Positions 48,741 to 51,360 of a DNA stretch of 51,360 nucleotides are shown piece after piece (within the stretch, counting starts at the first letter, position 1; every line of letters starts with the position of its first letter). This DNA is from an uncultured Erysipelotrichaceae bacterium (GTDB lineage: Bacteria; Bacillota_I; Bacilli_A; Erysipelotrichales; Erysipelotrichaceae): the NCBI GenBank assembly GCA_902786245.1, contig CADABS010000009.1, forward strand, positions 1-51,360. The letters run 5' to 3'. Below the pieces are notes generated by a model. That model made no database searches, was not told the origin of the DNA, and saw nothing but the letters and a program-made list of their open reading frames with translations. Made by a program: the position numbers and the translations under genes.

Positions 48741-49754
48741 TTAGCAATCTTCACCCGGCATGGCCATTCCCGGATCGGCAGAAAGATCGAATGTGCCGAA
48801 CTGTCCATGTTTATATGCGACATATCCGGCTGCGCCGATCATCGCCGCATTGTCTGTACAGCAGTACAGAGGCGGAATGATCAGTTCCGTGTCCTTTCTG
48901 TTTTTCATTTCTTCTTCCATCATCACCCGGAGTCTGGAATTCGCCGCCACGCCGCCGGCCAGTACCAGCATTTCCGGTCTGTATTCTTCCACTGCAGCCA
49001 ATGTTTTCTTTACCAGCGAACGCAGTGCGGTTTCCTGAAAGCAATAAGCCACATCGGCAGTATTGATTTCACGTCCGGCTTTTTCTTCCCGCTGGATCAG
49101 CTGCAGCACGGCAGTTTTCAGACCGGAGAAGGAAAAATCATAGGGATTGACGGTTTTCGGTGTGGGCAGTGTGTAATGTTCACTGCCCTCTTTGGCGATT
49201 CTGTCGATTTTCGGACCGCCGGGATAGCCGAGTCCGAGCACTCTTGCGACTTTGTCATAGGCTTCGCCGATCGCATCATCCATTGTCGTACCGAGCACTT
49301 TGAAATCCCATTCATTCTGCATCCATACCAGTTCCGTATGGCCGCCGGAGATTACCAGAGCCATCAGCGGAAAGCGCAGTTCTGCGACAAAGCAGTTGGC
49401 ATAGATGTGTCCGGTCATATGGTTGACCGGCACGAGCGGCTTATGGAAAGCCCAGGCAATTGTCTTGGCTGCCTGTACGCCGACATGCAGAGAGCCGATC
49501 AGACCGGGTCCCTGTGTAAATGCCACCGCATCGATTCCATCCATATCCGTATCTGCCTGCTTCAGTGCTTCCGTCACGACTGCGGAAATATTTTCCACAT
49601 GGATCCGGCTGGCAACTTCCGGCACAACACCGCCGTACAGTGTGTGCACATTGATCTGGGAAGATACGATATTGGACAGTATTTCATGTCCGTCTTTTAC
49701 TACTGCCGCAGCTGTTTCATCACAGCTGCTTTCAATCGCAAGCAATACTGTCAT
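48741..49754 (-). CDS. tsaD: tRNA N6-adenosine threonylcarbamoyltransferase
   Basis: This 337-residue protein makes t6A at position 37 of ANN-reading tRNAs. The metal-binding HMTGHIYAN near 111 and the conserved N-terminus LAIESSCDETAAAVV are present. ASKHA loops are VISGGHTELV near 133 and VLAGGVAANS near 267. It works with TsaB and TsaE, whose genes lie directly upstream. Its first 23 bases overlap the end of rimI. Confidence 0.93.
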   Translation of the reverse strand: MTVLLAIESSCDETAAAVVKDGHEILSNIVSSQINVHTLYGGVVPEVASRIHVENISAVVTEALKQADTDMDGIDAVAFTQGPGLIGSLHVGVQAAKTIAWAFHKPLVPVNHMTGHIYANCFVAELRFPLMALVISGGHTELVWMQNEWDFKVLGTTMDDAIGEAYDKVARVLGLGYPGGPKIDRIAKEGSEHYTLPTPKTVNPYDFSFSGLKTAVLQLIQREEKAGREINTADVAYCFQETALRSLVKKTLAAVEEYRPEMLVLAGGVAANSRLRVMMEEEMKNRKDTELIIPPLYCCTDNAAMIGAAGYVAYKHGQFGTFDLSADPGMAMPGEDC

Positions 49755-50199
49755 TATTCAAACCTCCGACCGGCTTGATCATCAGGTAAGCATCCTCGCC
49801 GTTTTCATAATACTGTTTCCGGACTGCTGCCTGGATAAAGCCGTTTTTCTCATACAGACTGCGGGCGGGTGTGTTGGATACCCGTACCTCGAGACTGAGA
49901 AATTCACATTCATTTTCTATGGATCTGCGCACCGCATCATTCATCAGCTGCTGGCCGATGCCGCGCTGACGGGCTTCTGAAGCGACCGCGATATTGGCAA
50001 TCTGGGCCTGGTCATACATGATCCAGAGATCGATATATCCCAGGATCCTGCCGTCTTCTTCATATACGGAAAGAATGGCGAAAGGATTTTCATTCAGTTC
50101 GTACAGAAATTCCTTTTGAGGCCAGGGACTATCCGGAAAAGACTCATTCTCAACTGCCATTACCTGCGGCAGATCCTCCGCTGTCATTTTCCGTATCAT
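49732..50199 (-). CDS. rimI: Ribosomal-protein-alanine N-acetyltransferase RimI
   Basis: This is a 155-residue GNAT. The acetyl-CoA loop is ASEARQRGIGQQLM near 76, with ENESFPDSPWP near 17 and SLEVRVSNTPARSLYEKNGF near 104. RimI acetylates the N-terminal Ala of ribosomal protein S18 and is often found between tsaB and tsaD, as here. It overlaps tsaB by four bases and tsaD by 23. Confidence 0.92.
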   Translation of the reverse strand: MIRKMTAEDLPQVMAVENESFPDSPWPQKEFLYELNENPFAILSVYEEDGRILGYIDLWIMYDQAQIANIAVASEARQRGIGQQLMNDAVRRSIENECEFLSLEVRVSNTPARSLYEKNGFIQAAVRKQYYENGEDAYLMIKPVGGLNNDSIACD

Positions 50200-50789
50200 T
50201 TCTTTACCATATATGCATCGCTGGATTTCAGATAATCCGGAACGACTTCATGCACATTCTCTGCTTTTTTCCAGGCGGACTGTGTCTTTGCGAAACATAA
50301 AGCAATGTCCGGCCAGGAATCCTGTCTGCCCACGAGTCTGCCGTCGCCGGTCACTGTCTCAGCCGGATCAATTGTCAGTTCTGCGGTTTCCCGGACGCTT
50401 TCTTCTTCAGAAGGCACACCATTGACATAGGCGCAGGTATAGACACGTTTTCCTCTTGCGTCCATGATTACACGGCATGTTTCTCCGCCGGCATAAAGAC
50501 GCAGGGTACTGATTGTATAGAGAGGAATAATCTTCATTGCACAGAAGACCTTGGCAACCGTCATCGCGATGCGGACACCGGTATAGGAACCCGGACCGTC
50601 GGAAATGACGACGCTGCCGATATCTTCCGGATGTAAACCGTTTCTTTCCAGCAGTGCGATCAGCTGGGGAAAGATTTCTTCGGACTGTCTCTTCCAGCAT
50701 TCGTTCTGAACCCGGTCAATGACTTCACCGTCGCGGATCAGACCGAGTACAAGATAGATATGGCTTGTATCCATGCATAATGTAATCAT
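50196..50789 (-). CDS. tsaB: t6A biosynthesis protein TsaB
   Basis: This is a 197-residue ASKHA-fold protein lacking the catalytic site of TsaD. LCMDTSHIYLVLGL is at the N-terminus, and ISDGPGSYTGVRIAM near 63 is the family signature. It dimerises with TsaD and is needed for t6A. The start overlaps the tsaE stop by four bases. Confidence 0.93.
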   Translation of the reverse strand: MITLCMDTSHIYLVLGLIRDGEVIDRVQNECWKRQSEEIFPQLIALLERNGLHPEDIGSVVISDGPGSYTGVRIAMTVAKVFCAMKIIPLYTISTLRLYAGGETCRVIMDARGKRVYTCAYVNGVPSEEESVRETAELTIDPAETVTGDGRLVGRQDSWPDIALCFAKTQSAWKKAENVHEVVPDYLKSSDAYMVKK

Positions 50790-51238
50790 ACGAGTTCCTC
50801 CAGCAGCTGTTCATACGCTGCGCCGGATGCGCTCATCTCAAACATCCGGCTGTCTTCGTTTCCAAGGCGGATCGAAATTTTCAGATTTTCTTCCGGCACA
50901 AGATCAGGCACGAACTGCGACCATTCGATGACCGTCAGACCGTTGTCTTCCATCAGTTCTTCAAATCCGAGATCCTGTGAAATGCCTTCCAGCCTGTATG
51001 CGTCAATATGGTATAAAGGCATCCGTCCTTTATATACTTTCAGAATCGTAAACGTCGGACTAGTCACATTCCGCTTTACACCGAGACCCTGTGCGATTCC
51101 CTGGGTCAGAGTGGTCTTGCCCGCTCCCAGATCGCCATCCAGCAGGATCACCATGTTTCCTCTGACGGCGGATCCGATTTTTCTTCCCAGTGCGTGTGTT
51201 TCTTCAACTGTATTTGTCTGTAAACATAAGTTTTTCAT
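50786..51238 (-). CDS. tsaE: t6A biosynthesis ATPase TsaE
   Basis: This is a 150-residue P-loop protein. Walker A is GDLGAGKTTLTQG near 37 and SPTFTIL follows near 62. YHIDAYRLEG and VIEWSQFV are family landmarks. It drives the TsaB-TsaD cycle by ATP hydrolysis. The start at 51238 was taken over 51253 because AGAGG lies five bases upstream. It is the first gene of the t6A operon, just after the rRNA terminator. Confidence 0.92.
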   Translation of the reverse strand: MKNLCLQTNTVEETHALGRKIGSAVRGNMVILLDGDLGAGKTTLTQGIAQGLGVKRNVTSPTFTILKVYKGRMPLYHIDAYRLEGISQDLGFEELMEDNGLTVIEWSQFVPDLVPEENLKISIRLGNEDSRMFEMSASGAAYEQLLEELV

Positions 51239-51264
51239 AAAGACCTCTGCCATAACAGAATACC

Positions 51265-51270
51265 ATTATA
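51265..51270 (-). promoter_or_regulatory. -10 element of the tsaE operon
   Basis: A perfect TATAAT lies 26 bases before the ATG. No clear -35 is visible; that region falls in the rRNA terminator. Confidence 0.45.
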
Positions 51271-51280
51271 TTCCGTATTG

Positions 51281-51309
51281 AAAAAAAAGGATATCCGATG
51301 CGGATATCC
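51281..51309 (-). terminator. Terminator of the rRNA operon
   Basis: GGATATCCG and CGGATATCC form a 9-bp stem (51289..51309), followed by eight T residues on the minus strand (51281..51288). Confidence 0.9.
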
Positions 51310-51313
51310 ATTA

Positions 51314-51360
51314 CCTGGCAACGTGCTTACTTCACCCGAAGGCTATGTCGGCCGCTGAAG
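51314..51360 (-). rRNA. rrf: 5S ribosomal RNA, 3' end only
   Basis: On the minus strand the sequence reads CTTCAGCGGCCGACATAG then TTCGGG and GTAAGCACGTTGCCAGG, the 3' half and acceptor end of a 5S rRNA. The 5' half and presumably 23S and 16S lie beyond base 51360. The exact mature end is set from the GTTGCCAGG match. Confidence 0.8.

Overview
The window is ordinary low-to-mid G+C Gram-positive chromosome, by eye about half G+C. AGGAGG-type ribosome binding sites, T-box leaders for histidine and isoleucine genes, a sepF-ylmH-divIVA-ileS cluster, Rex, type III glutamine synthetase, PPi-type phosphofructokinase and several ECF/DAK/DUF families all point to a fermentative gut Firmicute. An Erysipelotrichaceae-like genome is my best guess, and that is inference. 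I see no prophage, insertion sequence or CRISPR array. Both ends are cut: a GH1 glycosidase at base 1 and a 5S rRNA at base 51360.

Layout. 1-9 kb: a three-gene block of hydrolases (esterase-like, creatininase family, deformylase paralogue), an ECF transporter S component, an Fe-S aldo/keto reductase, a ROK sugar kinase, and the unit pheA - 5'-deoxynucleotidase - ChbG/YdjC deacetylase. 9-14.6 kb: a protein with a histone H1-like tail, a pyruvate-kinase paralogue without its C domain, a bifunctional NAD(P)HX repair enzyme, a CPBP-family membrane protein and DUF2804. 14.6-17.7 kb: a glycosidase with a long acidic tail and a Gfo/Idh/MocA oxidoreductase. 17.7-25.4 kb: the complete ten-gene histidine operon hisZGDCBHAFIE behind a His T-box. 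Nearly every junction is a 4-base ATGA or GTGA overlap. 25.4-29.7 kb: a SpaA-like surface protein and a coupled serA-like/larA pair. 29.8-32.6 kb: tRNA-Leu, a non-canonical diadenylate-cyclase-like protein, an S1-domain protein, a DUF212 membrane protein and a NifU C-domain scaffold. 32.7-37.4 kb: glnN, an AI-2E family permease, and metK behind a structured leader resembling a reduced SAM-I/IV riboswitch. 37.4-42.1 kb: sepF-ylmH-divIVA, an Ile T-box, and ileS. 42.1-51.4 kb: an M42 peptidase, tRNA-Ser, PPi-phosphofructokinase, an ABC-F protein, asnS, rex, the t6A genes tsaE-tsaB-rimI-tsaD, and the end of an rRNA operon.

How the parts work together. Amino-acid supply is tied to tRNA or cofactor sensing: uncharged tRNA-His and tRNA-Ile are read by the two T-boxes, and SAM probably by the metK leader. 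Translation quality genes (t6A, ileS, asnS, ABC-F, two tRNAs) cluster towards the right end beside the rRNA operon. Redox and energy genes (Rex, PPi-PFK, PK paralogue, LarA) fit a fermentative anaerobe.

Most worth a second look: the metK leader with two mutually exclusive pairings, the diadenylate-cyclase-like protein that keeps DGA but has lost RHR, the H1-tailed protein, the PK-barrel paralogue, and the serA-like/larA pair.
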